Below, in pieces: positions 44,695 through 53,583 of a stretch of DNA of 64,000 bases. The DNA is from Bacillus sp. Marseille-Q1617 (GTDB lineage Bacteria; Bacillota; Bacilli; Bacillales; Bacillaceae_B). A program made the translations under genes and the position numbers. The stretch is from assembly GCF_903645295.1 (NCBI RefSeq), contig NZ_CAHJXM010000003.1, positions 372,001 to 436,000 on the forward strand, read 5' to 3'. The notes below the pieces were generated by a model that saw only the letters and a list, made by a program, of their open reading frames with translations, made no database searches and had not been told where the DNA came from. Position 1 is the stretch's first letter; every line of letters begins with the position of its first letter.

Positions 44695-45510
44695 ATGAAC
44701 TTTGAAACGATACAAAATGCTGCTAATCATTTGAAAAATCAATACACAGGTCAGCCTCGGATCGGCCTGATTCTTGGATCCGGGTTAGGCGTGCTTGCGG
44801 ATGAAATCCAAAATGCCGTGAAAATACCATATAAAGAGATTCCGGACTTCCCCGTTTCAACGGTGGCAGGCCATGCAGGTCAGCTTGTGTTCGGACAATT
44901 GTCCGGTCAGGAAGTCGTTGCCATGCAGGGACGTTTTCATTATTACGAAGGATACGGATTCGATAAAGTGACCTTCCCTGTGCGTGTCATGAAGGAACTG
45001 GGCGTGGAAATCCTTATCGTGACAAATGCAGCGGGGGGAGTGAACGAAAACTTCGAAGCGGGAGATCTGATGTTGATTTCTGATCATATTAATAATATGG
45101 GAGGAAACCCTCTGATCGGACCGAACGATTCCCGTCTTGGCGCAAGATTCCCGGATATGTCTCAGGCGTATGATAAAGAACTGCGTCAAAAGGCAAGAGA
45201 AATCGCCGAAGAACTCTCCTTGGACATTCAAGAAGGTGTTTACGTAGGGAATACGGGTCCTGTGTACGAGACACCGGCAGAAGTCAGACTTGCGCGTACA
45301 TTAGGCGGAGACGCTGTAGGGATGTCAACTGTACCAGAAGTGATCGTTGCACGCCATGCGGGTATTAGAGTACTGGGGATTTCATGCATTTCAAACATGG
45401 CTGCAGGAATATTGGACCAGCCCCTCTCACACGATGAAGTGATTGAAACAACCGAAATGGTCCGTGCTAACTTCCTGTCTTACGTGAAGGAAATTGTGAA
45501 GTCTATTTAA
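44695..45510 (+). CDS. pupG: Purine nucleoside phosphorylase (PupG)
   Basis: A 271-aa trimeric-type PNP cleaving purine (deoxy)nucleosides to base and sugar 1-phosphate. Phosphate and ribose site motifs GSGLGVLAD, VAGHAGQLVFG and QGRFHYYEGY are present, with NAAGGVN in the base site. ATG 44695 follows AAAAGGAG; the longer frame upstream overlaps a hairpin region and has no RBS. It lies 103 bp after drm. Confidence 0.95.
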   Translation: MNFETIQNAANHLKNQYTGQPRIGLILGSGLGVLADEIQNAVKIPYKEIPDFPVSTVAGHAGQLVFGQLSGQEVVAMQGRFHYYEGYGFDKVTFPVRVMKELGVEILIVTNAAGGVNENFEAGDLMLISDHINNMGGNPLIGPNDSRLGARFPDMSQAYDKELRQKAREIAEELSLDIQEGVYVGNTGPVYETPAEVRLARTLGGDAVGMSTVPEVIVARHAGIRVLGISCISNMAAGILDQPLSHDEVIETTEMVRANFLSYVKEIVKSI

Positions 45511-45576
45511 CATACGAATGAACCTGAAAATATGAACGGGAACGGATTAAAAATTTTGAGAAGTTGGTGATCGGAA

Positions 45577-46881
45577 ATGAGAATGGTGGATCTAATTGAA
45601 AAGAAACGTGATGGTAAAGAACTGACTACGGAAGAAATCAAATTCATTATAGATGGATATACAGAGGGATCGATCCCGGACTATCAGGTAAGTGCCTTGA
45701 CGATGGCGATTTTCTTCAAGGATATGAGTGAAAGGGAACGTGCTGATTTAACGATGGCGATGGTCGAGTCCGGGGATCAAATTGACTTATCGGCTATTGA
45801 AGGTATTAAGGTCGACAAGCATTCAACAGGCGGGGTCGGTGATACGACGACTCTCGTACTTGGACCACTAGTGGCATCTGTAGGGGTTCCTGTCGCTAAG
45901 ATGAGCGGGAGAGGACTGGGGCATACCGGAGGAACCATCGACAAACTTGAAGCAGTTGAAGGATTTCATGTAGAGATTGAAAATGAAGAGTTCATCCGGT
46001 TAGTGAATAAAAATAAGTTAGCCGTTATCGGACAAAGCGGAAACCTCACACCAGCGGATAAAAAGCTCTACTCATTACGTGATGTAACAGCGACTGTCAA
46101 CTCAATCCCGCTTATTGCAAGCTCCATCATGAGTAAGAAAATCGCTGCAGGAGCTGACGCGATTGTCCTTGATGTCAAAACGGGTGCAGGAGCGTTCATG
46201 AAGACTCTTGAGGATTCTGAAAATCTTGCCAAAGCGATGGTGAACATCGGGAATAATGTGGGAAGGAAAACAATGGCCGTCATTTCTGATATGAGCCAGC
46301 CCCTCGGCTTTGCAATCGGGAATGCTTTGGAAGTGAAAGAAGCGATTGATACACTCAAAGGCGAAGGTCCGGAAGATTTAACGGAATTATGCTTAACACT
46401 TGGAAGTCATATGGTATATCTAGCGGAAAAAGCTTCATCATTGCCAGAAGCCAGGGAGTTACTGCAGAAAGCAATGGAAGACGGTTCAGCTCTTGAAAGC
46501 TTCAAAGTATTCCTTGAGTCGCAGGGAGGGGATGCCTCTGTCGTCGATGATCCATCCAAGCTTCCTCAAGCTCAATACAAAGTGGAACTCGAGGCCAAAG
46601 AAGACGGTTATGTATCAGAAATCATCGCCGATGCAGTAGGTACAGCAGCAATGTGGCTTGGAGCAGGAAGAGCTACCAAGGAATCTGTGATCGACCTTGC
46701 AGTTGGTCTTGAGTTAAGGAAGAAAATCGGGGACGAAGTTAAAGCTGGTGATTCACTTGTAACCATCTACAGTAACCAGGAAGATCTTGAAGACGTGAAA
46801 AACAAATTATATGAAAGCATCAAAATCTCTTCGGAAAAAGTAGATGCTCCAACCCTGATCCATACTGAAATTACAGATTGA
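45577..46881 (+). CDS. pdp: Pyrimidine-nucleoside phosphorylase
   Basis: A 434-aa phosphorylase acting on uridine, thymidine and deoxyuridine. Motifs: [19 protein letters not shown] (phosphate loop), [34 protein letters not shown]; the C-terminal domain carries a biotinyl-like beta fold ([15 protein letters not shown]). In B. subtilis pdp is with dra-nupC; here it follows drm-pupG, as in several other Bacillaceae. The RBS is weak (GTTGGTGATC). Confidence 0.96.
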   Translation: MRMVDLIEKKRDGKELTTEEIKFIIDGYTEGSIPDYQVSALTMAIFFKDMSERERADLTMAMVESGDQIDLSAIEGIKVDKHSTGGVGDTTTLVLGPLVASVGVPVAKMSGRGLGHTGGTIDKLEAVEGFHVEIENEEFIRLVNKNKLAVIGQSGNLTPADKKLYSLRDVTATVNSIPLIASSIMSKKIAAGADAIVLDVKTGAGAFMKTLEDSENLAKAMVNIGNNVGRKTMAVISDMSQPLGFAIGNALEVKEAIDTLKGEGPEDLTELCLTLGSHMVYLAEKASSLPEARELLQKAMEDGSALESFKVFLESQGGDASVVDDPSKLPQAQYKVELEAKEDGYVSEIIADAVGTAAMWLGAGRATKESVIDLAVGLELRKKIGDEVKAGDSLVTIYSNQEDLEDVKNKLYESIKISSEKVDAPTLIHTEITD

Positions 46882-46891
46882 TACAATTGCT

Positions 46892-46937
46892 AAAAAGCCT
46901 TTGTGGAAGGATTCGTCCTTTTACAAGGGCTTTTTTG
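46892..46937 (+). terminator. Terminator of drm-pupG-pdp
   Basis: AAAAAGCC...TTGTGGAAGGA pairs with TCCTTTTACAA...GGCTTTTT (loop TTCG), followed by TTGT. Confidence 0.9.
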
Positions 46938-47233
46938 TCGTTCAGGGGAATCATTGTAGGCTCAAAACCAAAAAAAGCCGTGATATTCCTTATTTTTCCA
47001 CGCAACGGAAATATCAGCAGAAACGAAAGATAAATGTGGAAAATGAAAAGATTAATGGTCAAGAGTAAAAGGTTATCGGCCTGAACTCGAAGAATACTTT
47101 GCCAAACTGAAAGATTCATTCATTTCGCCAAAAACAAAAACAGGTTTCTTAAATGGAGCCAGTTTTTTTATTTTAATTCGCTTGTCACTCTTAAAGAGTC
47201 TGTGAGCGACCCTTATAATTTTGAAAAATATTT
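46938..47233. other. Gene-free spacer with a terminator-like hairpin
   Basis: No supported gene. Near the middle, AACAGGTTTC (47139-47148) pairs with GGAGCCAGTT (47155-47164), followed by seven T, which looks like a functional plus-strand terminator although no gene precedes it after pdp's own terminator. It may be the remnant of a lost gene. Confidence 0.45.
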
Positions 47234-47262
47234 GTATAAAAATGGTTCCGATGGAAAAAATG
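47234..47262 (+). promoter_or_regulatory. SigF promoter of dacF
   Basis: GTATA (-35, 47234-47238), 14-bp spacer, GGAAAAAATG (-10, 47253-47262), close to the SigF consensus GYWTA-N15-GGNRANAMTW. dacF is a SigF gene in B. subtilis. Confidence 0.6.
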
Positions 47263-47312
47263 GTTCTATAAGTATTGATTAAAATGAGAGATTTTGATTG
47301 GAGGACAGTGAA

Positions 47313-48479
47313 ATGAAACGTGTTTTGTGTATAATGGCAGCATTTTTTCTTATAGCTTCTCTATTCCCTTCGTTTGGTTTTGCCCAGGAGAATAAGAATG
47401 AGCTCGTCCAGGCAGCAAAGTCAGCTATATTGATTGAACGGGATACCGGAACAGTTTTATATGATAAGAATAGTCATGAAAAATTGGCACCTGCTTCAAT
47501 GACAAAGATTATGACCATGCTTCTGATCATGGAAGCCCTTGAGAAAGGTCAAATCAAATGGGATGACGAGGTTCGCACCAGCGAATACGCAGCCTCAATG
47601 GGAGGATCTCAAATTTTCCTTGAGCCGGGTGAATCTATGACTGTGAAAGAGATGCTGACAGGCATTGCGATCGGCTCTGCAAACGATGCATCAGTGGCGA
47701 TGGCTGAACATATCGCGGGCAGTGAAGAAGCTTTTGTTGAGAAGATGAACAAAAAAGCGGAAGAAATCGGATTGAAAGATACCCAATTCCAAAATCCTAC
47801 CGGCCTGCCTGCCAAAGATCATTACAGCTCTGCACACGATATGAGCATGATGGCAAAAGAACTGCTGAAATATAATGAAATCACAAAATTTACAGGCACT
47901 TATGAGTCATACCTCAGGGAAGACACGGAAAATAAATTCTGGCTGGTCAACACGAATAAGCTGGTTCGGTTTTATGATGGGGTGGACGGGTTAAAAACAG
48001 GTTTCACGAATGAAGCGAAATATTGTTTAACAGCAACCGCGAAAAAAGGAAACATGAGAGTCATTGCAGTCGTATTCGGGGCGTCCACGCCAAAAGAGCG
48101 GAACAGTGAAGTGACTAAGATGCTTGACTACGCCTTCAATCAATATCAGACGAAACCCATGTTTAAAAAAGGCGAGACGCTTTCTCAAGTGAAAGTATCC
48201 AAAGGGCAAGAAAGCAAGGTGCAGGCTGTAACGGATGAGCCAATCTCCCTCCTTGCCAAAAAAGGGGAAAAGCTTGATAAGGTGGAACAAAAGGTATCAC
48301 TTTCCAAAGACTTAAAAGCTCCGATTAAAAAAGGCGATAAAGTAGGAACCTTGGTGATCAAGAACGGCGGGAAGAAAGTTCTGGAAAGCGAGCTTGTAGC
48401 AAAACAGGATGTGAATGAAGCAAGCTGGTGGCAGTTATACAAGCGTGCATTCGGAATGTTCACTAAAGTTGGTAACTGA
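47313..48479 (+). CDS. dacF: D-alanyl-D-alanine carboxypeptidase DacF (forespore)
   Basis: A 388-aa S11 penicillin-binding protein trimming pentapeptides, with DacB setting spore cortex cross-linking. A signal peptide (VLCIMAAFFLIASLFPSFGFAQ) leads to a catalytic domain with PASMTKIM (Ser-x2-Lys), IGSANDAS (SxN) and DGLKTGFT (KTG); a beta domain and a C-terminal amphipathic anchor (WWQLYKRAFGMFTKV) follow. ATG 47313 follows TTGGAGGA; the upstream TTG 47298 lies on the RBS. It precedes spoIIA, as in B. subtilis. Confidence 0.95.
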   Translation: MKRVLCIMAAFFLIASLFPSFGFAQENKNELVQAAKSAILIERDTGTVLYDKNSHEKLAPASMTKIMTMLLIMEALEKGQIKWDDEVRTSEYAASMGGSQIFLEPGESMTVKEMLTGIAIGSANDASVAMAEHIAGSEEAFVEKMNKKAEEIGLKDTQFQNPTGLPAKDHYSSAHDMSMMAKELLKYNEITKFTGTYESYLREDTENKFWLVNTNKLVRFYDGVDGLKTGFTNEAKYCLTATAKKGNMRVIAVVFGASTPKERNSEVTKMLDYAFNQYQTKPMFKKGETLSQVKVSKGQESKVQAVTDEPISLLAKKGEKLDKVEQKVSLSKDLKAPIKKGDKVGTLVIKNGGKKVLESELVAKQDVNEASWWQLYKRAFGMFTKVGN

Positions 48480-48500
48480 TACGAAAAAAAACACACATCT

Positions 48501-48558
48501 TGGCGAATTTCTTCTAGTTTTGTCACAGAGAAGGATATCGGCAGCATAATAGCGAAAT
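48501..48558 (+). promoter_or_regulatory. SigH promoter and Spo0A box of the spoIIA operon
   Basis: GAAGGATAT (48530-48538), 12-bp spacer, AGCGAAAT (48551-48558) fits SigH RNAGGAWWW-N11-12-RNNGAAT with one mismatch. Upstream TGGCGAA (48501-48507) fits the 0A box TGNCGAA. Both are expected, since spoIIA is switched on by Spo0A~P with SigH. Confidence 0.75.
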
Positions 48559-48601
48559 GACTCACTATACGACAGAGAAGGAGGCTTTCTGATAGTGAGT
48601 C
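48559..48601 (+). promoter_or_regulatory. Hairpin enclosing the spoIIAA ribosome binding site and start codon
   Basis: GACTCACTAT (48559-48568) and ATAGTGAGTC (48592-48601) are perfect complements. The 23-nt loop holds AGAAGGAGG, which can pair further with CTTTCT, and the GTG start (48595) lies in the right arm. This may limit spoIIAA translation (inference). Confidence 0.55.
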
Positions 48602-48945
48602 TTGCTATTAACCTGGAAGTTAAAAAAGATGTGTTGTGCATCCGTCTAAGTGGAGAGTTGGATCATCATACGGCAGAAGAATTAAGGGAAAAATCTTCAA
48701 AGATTATCGAGAGTGAGAATATCAAGCATATCATTCTGAACTTGGAAGAACTCGGCTTCATGGACAGCTCTGGGCTGGGTGTCATTTTAGGGCGATACAA
48801 ACAAATTAAACAAAAGCATGGAGAAATGGTGGTTTGTGCGATTTCCCCGGCAGTCAACCGATTATTTGAAATGTCTGGATTGTTTAAGATCATCCGTCTT
48901 GAACCATCCGAGGAAAATGCATTACAAAGATTGGGGGTCGCCTGA
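48595..48945 (+). CDS. spoIIAA: Anti-sigma F factor antagonist SpoIIAA
   Basis: A 116-aa STAS-domain protein. When unphosphorylated it frees SigF from SpoIIAB in the forespore. The phosphorylation site is Ser58 in [14 protein letters not shown], the same residue number as in B. subtilis. GTG start after AAGGAGG, with the start inside a hairpin. Two bases separate it from spoIIAB. Confidence 0.97.
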   Translation: MSLAINLEVKKDVLCIRLSGELDHHTAEELREKSSKIIESENIKHIILNLEELGFMDSSGLGVILGRYKQIKQKHGEMVVCAISPAVNRLFEMSGLFKIIRLEPSEENALQRLGVA

Positions 48946-48947
48946 AT

Positions 48948-49391
48948 ATGAGAAATGAAATGAACATTCAATTTAGTTCCCTGAGTCAAAATGAATCATT
49001 TGCCAGAGTGACAGTCGCGTCTTTTATAGCACAGTTAGATCCTACGATGGATGAATTGACAGAAATCAAAACGGTCGTTTCCGAAGCCGTCACGAATGCC
49101 ATCATCCATGGATATGAAAACAATCCTAATGGGATTGTGTATATTTCAGTTGTAATGGAAGATGATGGATTCATCGATATGACGATTCGGGATGAAGGAA
49201 TCGGCATTGGGGATGTAGACGAAGCTAGACAGCCTTTGTATACGTCAAAGCCTGAACTTGAACGATCAGGAATGGGCTTTACCATAATGGAAAATTTCAT
49301 GGATGAGGTAGAAGTGTCATCACACCCGGGTACAGGCACCACTGTAAGACTGAAAAAGCACTTGACCAACAGTAAAGCGCTATGCAATTAA
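48948..49391 (+). CDS. spoIIAB: Anti-sigma F factor and kinase SpoIIAB
   Basis: A 147-aa GHKL-fold serine kinase that binds SigF and phosphorylates SpoIIAA. The N-box is [13 protein letters not shown], the G1 region is RDEGIGI, the ATP lid is [19 protein letters not shown] and the G3 motif is SHPGTGTTV. Second gene of the spoIIA operon; SigF follows at once. Confidence 0.97.
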   Translation: MRNEMNIQFSSLSQNESFARVTVASFIAQLDPTMDELTEIKTVVSEAVTNAIIHGYENNPNGIVYISVVMEDDGFIDMTIRDEGIGIGDVDEARQPLYTSKPELERSGMGFTIMENFMDEVEVSSHPGTGTTVRLKKHLTNSKALCN

Positions 49392-49403
49392 GGAGTCGTG
49401 CCT

Positions 49404-50165
49404 ATGGATGTCGAAGTGAAAAATGAAAAATCCCAGCCTTTTTTGAAGGATCATGAGGTAAAGGAACTCATAAAGAAAAGCCAGACAGGCGACCAGACTG
49501 CCAGGGATACCATAGTGCAGAAAAACATGAGACTGGTATGGTCTGTCGTTCAGCGTTTTCTTAATAGGGGCTATGAACCTGATGATCTGTTTCAAATCGG
49601 CTGTATCGGGCTGCTGAAATCAGTGGATAAATTTGACTTAAGTTATGATGTGAAATTCTCGACCTATGCTGTGCCGATGATCATTGGGGAAATCCAGCGA
49701 TTCATCAGGGATGACGGTACGGTAAAAGTAAGCCGGTCGCTAAAGGAAATGGGAAATAAAATCCGTAAAGCAAAGGATGAGCTCTCGAAGAAGTTCGGAA
49801 GGGTACCGACTGTGAGTGAGCTCGCAGAGCACCTTGAATATTCGGTCGAGGAAGTCATCATGGCCCAGGAAGCAAGCCGTGCACCGTCATCGATACATGA
49901 GACGGTCTATGAGAATGATGGAGATCCCATTACATTACTGGACCAGATTGCCGATAACACAGACCATAAGTGGTTCGATAAGATTGCGTTAAAGGAAGCC
50001 ATTCGTGAATTGGATGACAGAGAGCGTTTGATTGTTTATTTAAGATACTACAAAGACCAGACTCAATCCGAGGTAGCCGACCGGCTTGGTATATCCCAGG
50101 TTCAGGTCTCGAGGCTTGAAAAAAAGATATTACAGACAATGAAGGAACATATGTATACCGAATAA
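49404..50165 (+). CDS. sigF: RNA polymerase sigma factor SigF (SpoIIAC)
   Basis: A 253-aa SigB/F/G-type sigma factor directing early forespore transcription. Region 2 reads RLVWSVVQRFLNRGYEPDDLFQIGCIGLLKSVDKFD, region 3 is GRVPTVSELAEHL, and the region 4 helix-turn-helix is TQSEVADRLGISQVQVSRLEKKIL. I chose ATG 49404 (MDVEV) after AAGGAG, matching B. subtilis; GTG 49398 is also in frame. A strong terminator ends the operon. Confidence 0.97.
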   Translation: MDVEVKNEKSQPFLKDHEVKELIKKSQTGDQTARDTIVQKNMRLVWSVVQRFLNRGYEPDDLFQIGCIGLLKSVDKFDLSYDVKFSTYAVPMIIGEIQRFIRDDGTVKVSRSLKEMGNKIRKAKDELSKKFGRVPTVSELAEHLEYSVEEVIMAQEASRAPSSIHETVYENDGDPITLLDQIADNTDHKWFDKIALKEAIRELDDRERLIVYLRYYKDQTQSEVADRLGISQVQVSRLEKKILQTMKEHMYTE

Positions 50166-50169
50166 GATG

Positions 50170-50226
50170 ACCTTGCCCTTTTTTCTCAAAAGTCTTCGGA
50201 CAAAAAAGGGCAAGGTTATTTTTTTT
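50170..50226 (+). terminator. Terminator of spoIIA
   Basis: Perfect 15-bp stem (arms 50170-50184 and 50202-50216: ACCTTGCCCTTTTTT / AAAAAAGGGCAAGGT), followed by TATTTTTTTT. Confidence 0.93.
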
Positions 50227-50305
50227 GATTTGTGATCAGTTGGCTACCTTGGAAAAGCAGTACTAAGTACGAAAGAAAAGAGAATATATGGGGGTTTTAC
50301 AACTT

Positions 50306-50334
50306 ACATAAATTATTTCCGTTAAACCATACTA
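50306..50334 (+). promoter_or_regulatory. SigG promoter of the spoVA cluster
   Basis: ACATA (-35-like, 50306-50310), 17-bp spacer, CATACTA (-10, 50328-50334); the -10 is a perfect SigG element. It lies 42 bp before spoVAA. Confidence 0.65.
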
Positions 50335-50375
50335 TTGGTACAAGGGGAAAATCATGTTTTCAGGAAGTGAACAGC

Positions 50376-50996
50376 ATGGAAGGAATTGTGTACATTCGGC
50401 TGAGGCATCGTGTTCAAGTTAAATCGGATAGTACTGTAAAGCTCGGTCAATTAGCGCAGATCATCGCCCCTGAAGGTGTGCTTGAAGATTTGAAGAACAT
50501 TAACATTCACAAAGTGAGGCCTTCTGATAAAAACATCATCGTCATTGATGTCATGAGCGTGATCAGTAAGATCTCAGTGCCCCATCCTAGTCTGGACATC
50601 CAAACGATAGGCCCTGCACAAAGCATCATAGAAGTCATCTATGAAAAGAAGAAAATCTCGCTTCCGCTATTCATAGGGGTGTGGATGCTCCTATTTATAG
50701 GTGCTGCAATGGCCATCATGAACTTTCATGAGGATGTCAGTATGAGACAGGTCCATCAGACACTATATCTTTTCATTACCGGTGAAGAAGACCCGCATCC
50801 ATTACTGTTTCAAATTCCATATTCCTTTGGGCTTGGTCTGGGGATGATCCTTTTCTTCAATCATATCTTTAGAAAAAGATTGAACGAAGAACCGAGTCCA
50901 TTGGAAGTAGAAATGTTCAATTACCAGCAGGACTTGGATCAATATGTGATTATGCATGAGAACAAAGAAAGTATGAAGAAATTAGATGACAATTAG
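50376..50996 (+). CDS. spoVAA: Stage V sporulation protein AA
   Basis: A 206-aa protein, the same length as B. subtilis SpoVAA. A soluble N-terminal domain (residues 1-95, YIRLRHRVQVKSDSTVKLGQLAQI) is followed by two membrane segments around the conserved MNFHEDVSMRQVH, and a C-terminus RLNEEPSPLEVEMFNYQQDLDQYV that is nearly invariant. Needed for Ca-DPA movement in spore formation. ATG 50376 follows AGGAAGTGA. Overlaps spoVAB by 11 bp. Confidence 0.95.
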   Translation: MEGIVYIRLRHRVQVKSDSTVKLGQLAQIIAPEGVLEDLKNINIHKVRPSDKNIIVIDVMSVISKISVPHPSLDIQTIGPAQSIIEVIYEKKKISLPLFIGVWMLLFIGAAMAIMNFHEDVSMRQVHQTLYLFITGEEDPHPLLFQIPYSFGLGLGMILFFNHIFRKRLNEEPSPLEVEMFNYQQDLDQYVIMHENKESMKKLDDN

Positions 50997-51408
50997 TGTA
51001 ATCCTGACATTATTTATTGGTTTTGCAGGTGGTTTGGCAGTAGGGTCTGGCTTTGTAGCTTTCTTGACAGTGCTCGGGATCATCCCAAGATTGACACAAT
51101 TGACCAAAACGATGAAAATGATTCACTTATATGAAATGGCGGTAATCACCGGGGCACTAACCGGGGGATTTATCAGCTTGAACAATTACACGATGCATAT
51201 GAATCCTCTCGTACTGATACCGATAGGACTTGCCAGCGGGGTTTTTATCGGGCTTTTGGCAGCAGCATTAACGGAAGTTCTGAATGTCTTTCCCATCCTT
51301 GCGAAGCGGATTGGAATCGAGGGACAAATTGTCGTGTTAATCATGGCCATTGTATTTGGAAAGATATTCGGCTCCCTATTCCATTGGCTGTATCTGGTTC
51401 ATCAATAA
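50986..51408 (+). CDS. spoVAB: Stage V sporulation protein AB
   Basis: A 140-aa membrane protein with four hydrophobic segments (LTLFIGFAGGLAVGSGFVAFL, GLLAAALTEVLNVFPILAKR). Part of the SpoVA apparatus in the inner spore membrane. In B. subtilis it is followed by AC, AD, AEB; here the next gene, after 18 bp, is spoVAEA. Confidence 0.94.
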   Translation: MTISVILTLFIGFAGGLAVGSGFVAFLTVLGIIPRLTQLTKTMKMIHLYEMAVITGALTGGFISLNNYTMHMNPLVLIPIGLASGVFIGLLAAALTEVLNVFPILAKRIGIEGQIVVLIMAIVFGKIFGSLFHWLYLVHQ

Positions 51409-51426
51409 AGCTCGAGGGGTTTTTCT

Positions 51427-51996
51427 ATGGCTGAAAGAAGAAAAGTGGTACTGATAACAGATGGAGATGAATATGCGAAAAGAGCAATTGAAAGGGTTGC
51501 AAAAGATTATGGAGGGCGCTGTATTTCAAGTTCTAAAGGAAATCCTTCCGTACTCCCAGGCCCTGAAATTGTGAAGCTCATAAAGCGAGCAAAGAATGAT
51601 CCTGTCTTTGTCATGTTTGATGATAGTGGATACATTGGTGAAGGTGCAGGTGAAACGGCATTGAAATATGTCGCTAAACACCCCGACATCGAGGTTCTGG
51701 GGATCATCGCAGTGGCAAGTAAGACTCGTCAAGCTGAGTGGACAAGAGTGGATGTCTGTATTGATAAGTTTGGAGAATTAACTCCCTACGGTGTAGACAA
51801 ATTTGGTGTACCCGAACTTGAATTAGGGAGAATGAATGGAGACACTGTTTATTGCCTGGATGAATTAGACGTTCCCGTCATTGTTGGAATAGGTGATATA
51901 GGAAAGATGGCGAAAAGAGACGATTACTCACAAGGAGCTCCCATTACTAAAAAAGCGGTCGAAATCATCATTGAAAGGAGCGGTTATCATGCCTGA
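51427..51996 (+). CDS. spoVAEA: Stage V sporulation protein AEA (SpoVAEa)
   Basis: A 189-aa soluble protein, recognisable by [53 protein letters not shown] and [14 protein letters not shown]. In B. subtilis SpoVAEa is dispensable for DPA uptake and affects germination. Its 3' end overlaps spoVAF by 8 bp. RBS CTCGAGGGG is modest. Confidence 0.92.
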   Translation: MAERRKVVLITDGDEYAKRAIERVAKDYGGRCISSSKGNPSVLPGPEIVKLIKRAKNDPVFVMFDDSGYIGEGAGETALKYVAKHPDIEVLGIIAVASKTRQAEWTRVDVCIDKFGELTPYGVDKFGVPELELGRMNGDTVYCLDELDVPVIVGIGDIGKMAKRDDYSQGAPITKKAVEIIIERSGYHA

Positions 51997-53464
51997 AATT
52001 AAAAAAACACCCATTCCAAAGGACCCGGCTGTTTTAGAAGAATATATGCAAAAGAACGTCGGTCTGAATAAAAGCTTCGACCTTGGTGTCAGGAAGTTAA
52101 AGATCCTCAGGAAAAATGTTCATTTTTACTATATCAATGGATTGACAGATGCAGGGTATATCATTGAACTTGTGGAAGAGCTTGTAGCCATAAATGATAA
52201 TGAGCGCCTCTCCACCCATTTATACGATATCGTTCATAACCGGTTGGTTCATCAGTCGGTGGAACCGGTTAAAACAATTGAGGAAGCGGTTGATGAAGTA
52301 TTATCAGGATTGATCGCGGTAGTGGTTGAAGGGTATTCCGAGGCTTTGATTGTTGATGTAAGAAGTTATCCAGGCCGTCAGCCGATGGAACCGGATACGG
52401 AAAAGGTTGTTCGCGGGTCCCGTGACGGCTATGTAGAGAATATTATCATAAATACCGCTTTAACGAGACGCAGAATCAGAGATCCGAGATTAAGATTCGA
52501 AATCTTCCGTATCGGAGAACGTTCGAAAACAGATATATCGATTGCTTATATAGAAGATGTGGCAAACCCCAGCTTAATAGAAGTAATCAAAAAAGAATTA
52601 AAAAGTATTAAGATTGATGGATTGACCATGGCCGATAAAACGGTTGAAGAGTTCCTGGTGAAGCAGGGTTATAATCCTTACCCTCTTGTGCGCTATACCG
52701 AAAGGGCAGACGTCGGGGCCACTCATTTATTGGAAGGTCATGTGCTTATCTTCGTTGACACTTCCCCAAGTGTCATCATTACACCGACGACATATTTTCA
52801 TCACCTTCAGCATGCGGAAGAATATAGACAGTCTCCCGCTGTCGGGACATTCGTGAAATGGACCAGATTTTTAGGCCTGCTGGCTTCATTGTTTCTGCTG
52901 CCGCTATGGTATTTATTCGTACTTGATCCGACTCTGCTGCCAAAGGGGCTGGAATTCATCGGACCGAACGAACAAACGAATATCCCGATCATCGCTCAGT
53001 TATTCATTGCTGATATAGGGGTGGAAATGTTCAGGATAGCCGCCATTCATACCCCTACACCACTTTCCACCGCCATGGGTTTGATTGCAGCGGTATTAAT
53101 CGGGCAAATTGCCATCGATGTCGGCTTGTTTCAGCCTGAGGTCATCCTTTATGTGGCAGTGGCTTCAATCGGGACATTTGCTACACCAAGCTATGAGTTG
53201 AGCGTCGCCAATAAAATGGCAAGGCTGCTTCTCCTTGTGGCTGTGGCATTCTTCCATATTCCCGGCCTTATCATCGGCTGCACGCTCTATATCCTGTTTA
53301 TCGTCAATATCAAATCGCTTAATACACCTTACTTATGGCCGTTGATCCCGTTCAGTCCGAAAGCGTTCGTCCAGATTCTTATCAGGCGGTCGATGCCGGG
53401 TGCCAAGGTCCGTCCAAGTATCGTACAGCCGCGCAATAAATATAAGCAGCCCGCTAAATCGTAA
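51989..53464 (+). CDS. spoVAF: Stage V sporulation protein AF (GerA-family spore membrane protein)
   Basis: A 491-aa relative of the GerA A-subunits of germinant receptors: a large N-terminal hydrophilic domain (residues about 1-290, [29 protein letters not shown]) and four to five C-terminal membrane segments ([18 protein letters not shown]). It modulates nutrient germination. ATG 51989 follows AAAGGAG with correct spacing; the TTG 51971 upstream is not supported. Last gene of the cluster; no clear terminator is seen before lysA. Confidence 0.94.
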   Translation: MPEIKKTPIPKDPAVLEEYMQKNVGLNKSFDLGVRKLKILRKNVHFYYINGLTDAGYIIELVEELVAINDNERLSTHLYDIVHNRLVHQSVEPVKTIEEAVDEVLSGLIAVVVEGYSEALIVDVRSYPGRQPMEPDTEKVVRGSRDGYVENIIINTALTRRRIRDPRLRFEIFRIGERSKTDISIAYIEDVANPSLIEVIKKELKSIKIDGLTMADKTVEEFLVKQGYNPYPLVRYTERADVGATHLLEGHVLIFVDTSPSVIITPTTYFHHLQHAEEYRQSPAVGTFVKWTRFLGLLASLFLLPLWYLFVLDPTLLPKGLEFIGPNEQTNIPIIAQLFIADIGVEMFRIAAIHTPTPLSTAMGLIAAVLIGQIAIDVGLFQPEVILYVAVASIGTFATPSYELSVANKMARLLLLVAVAFFHIPGLIIGCTLYILFIVNIKSLNTPYLWPLIPFSPKAFVQILIRRSMPGAKVRPSIVQPRNKYKQPAKS

Positions 53465-53583
53465 GAATATTGCAACACCTCTTGATCTGTGTTAAATTAC
53501 TTTTAATTAGTAGGCTATTAAAGCTTATTATTGATTTGGCTGTGTTAAAGCAAGAGCCGATCAATTAAGGATCAAAGAGGGGA

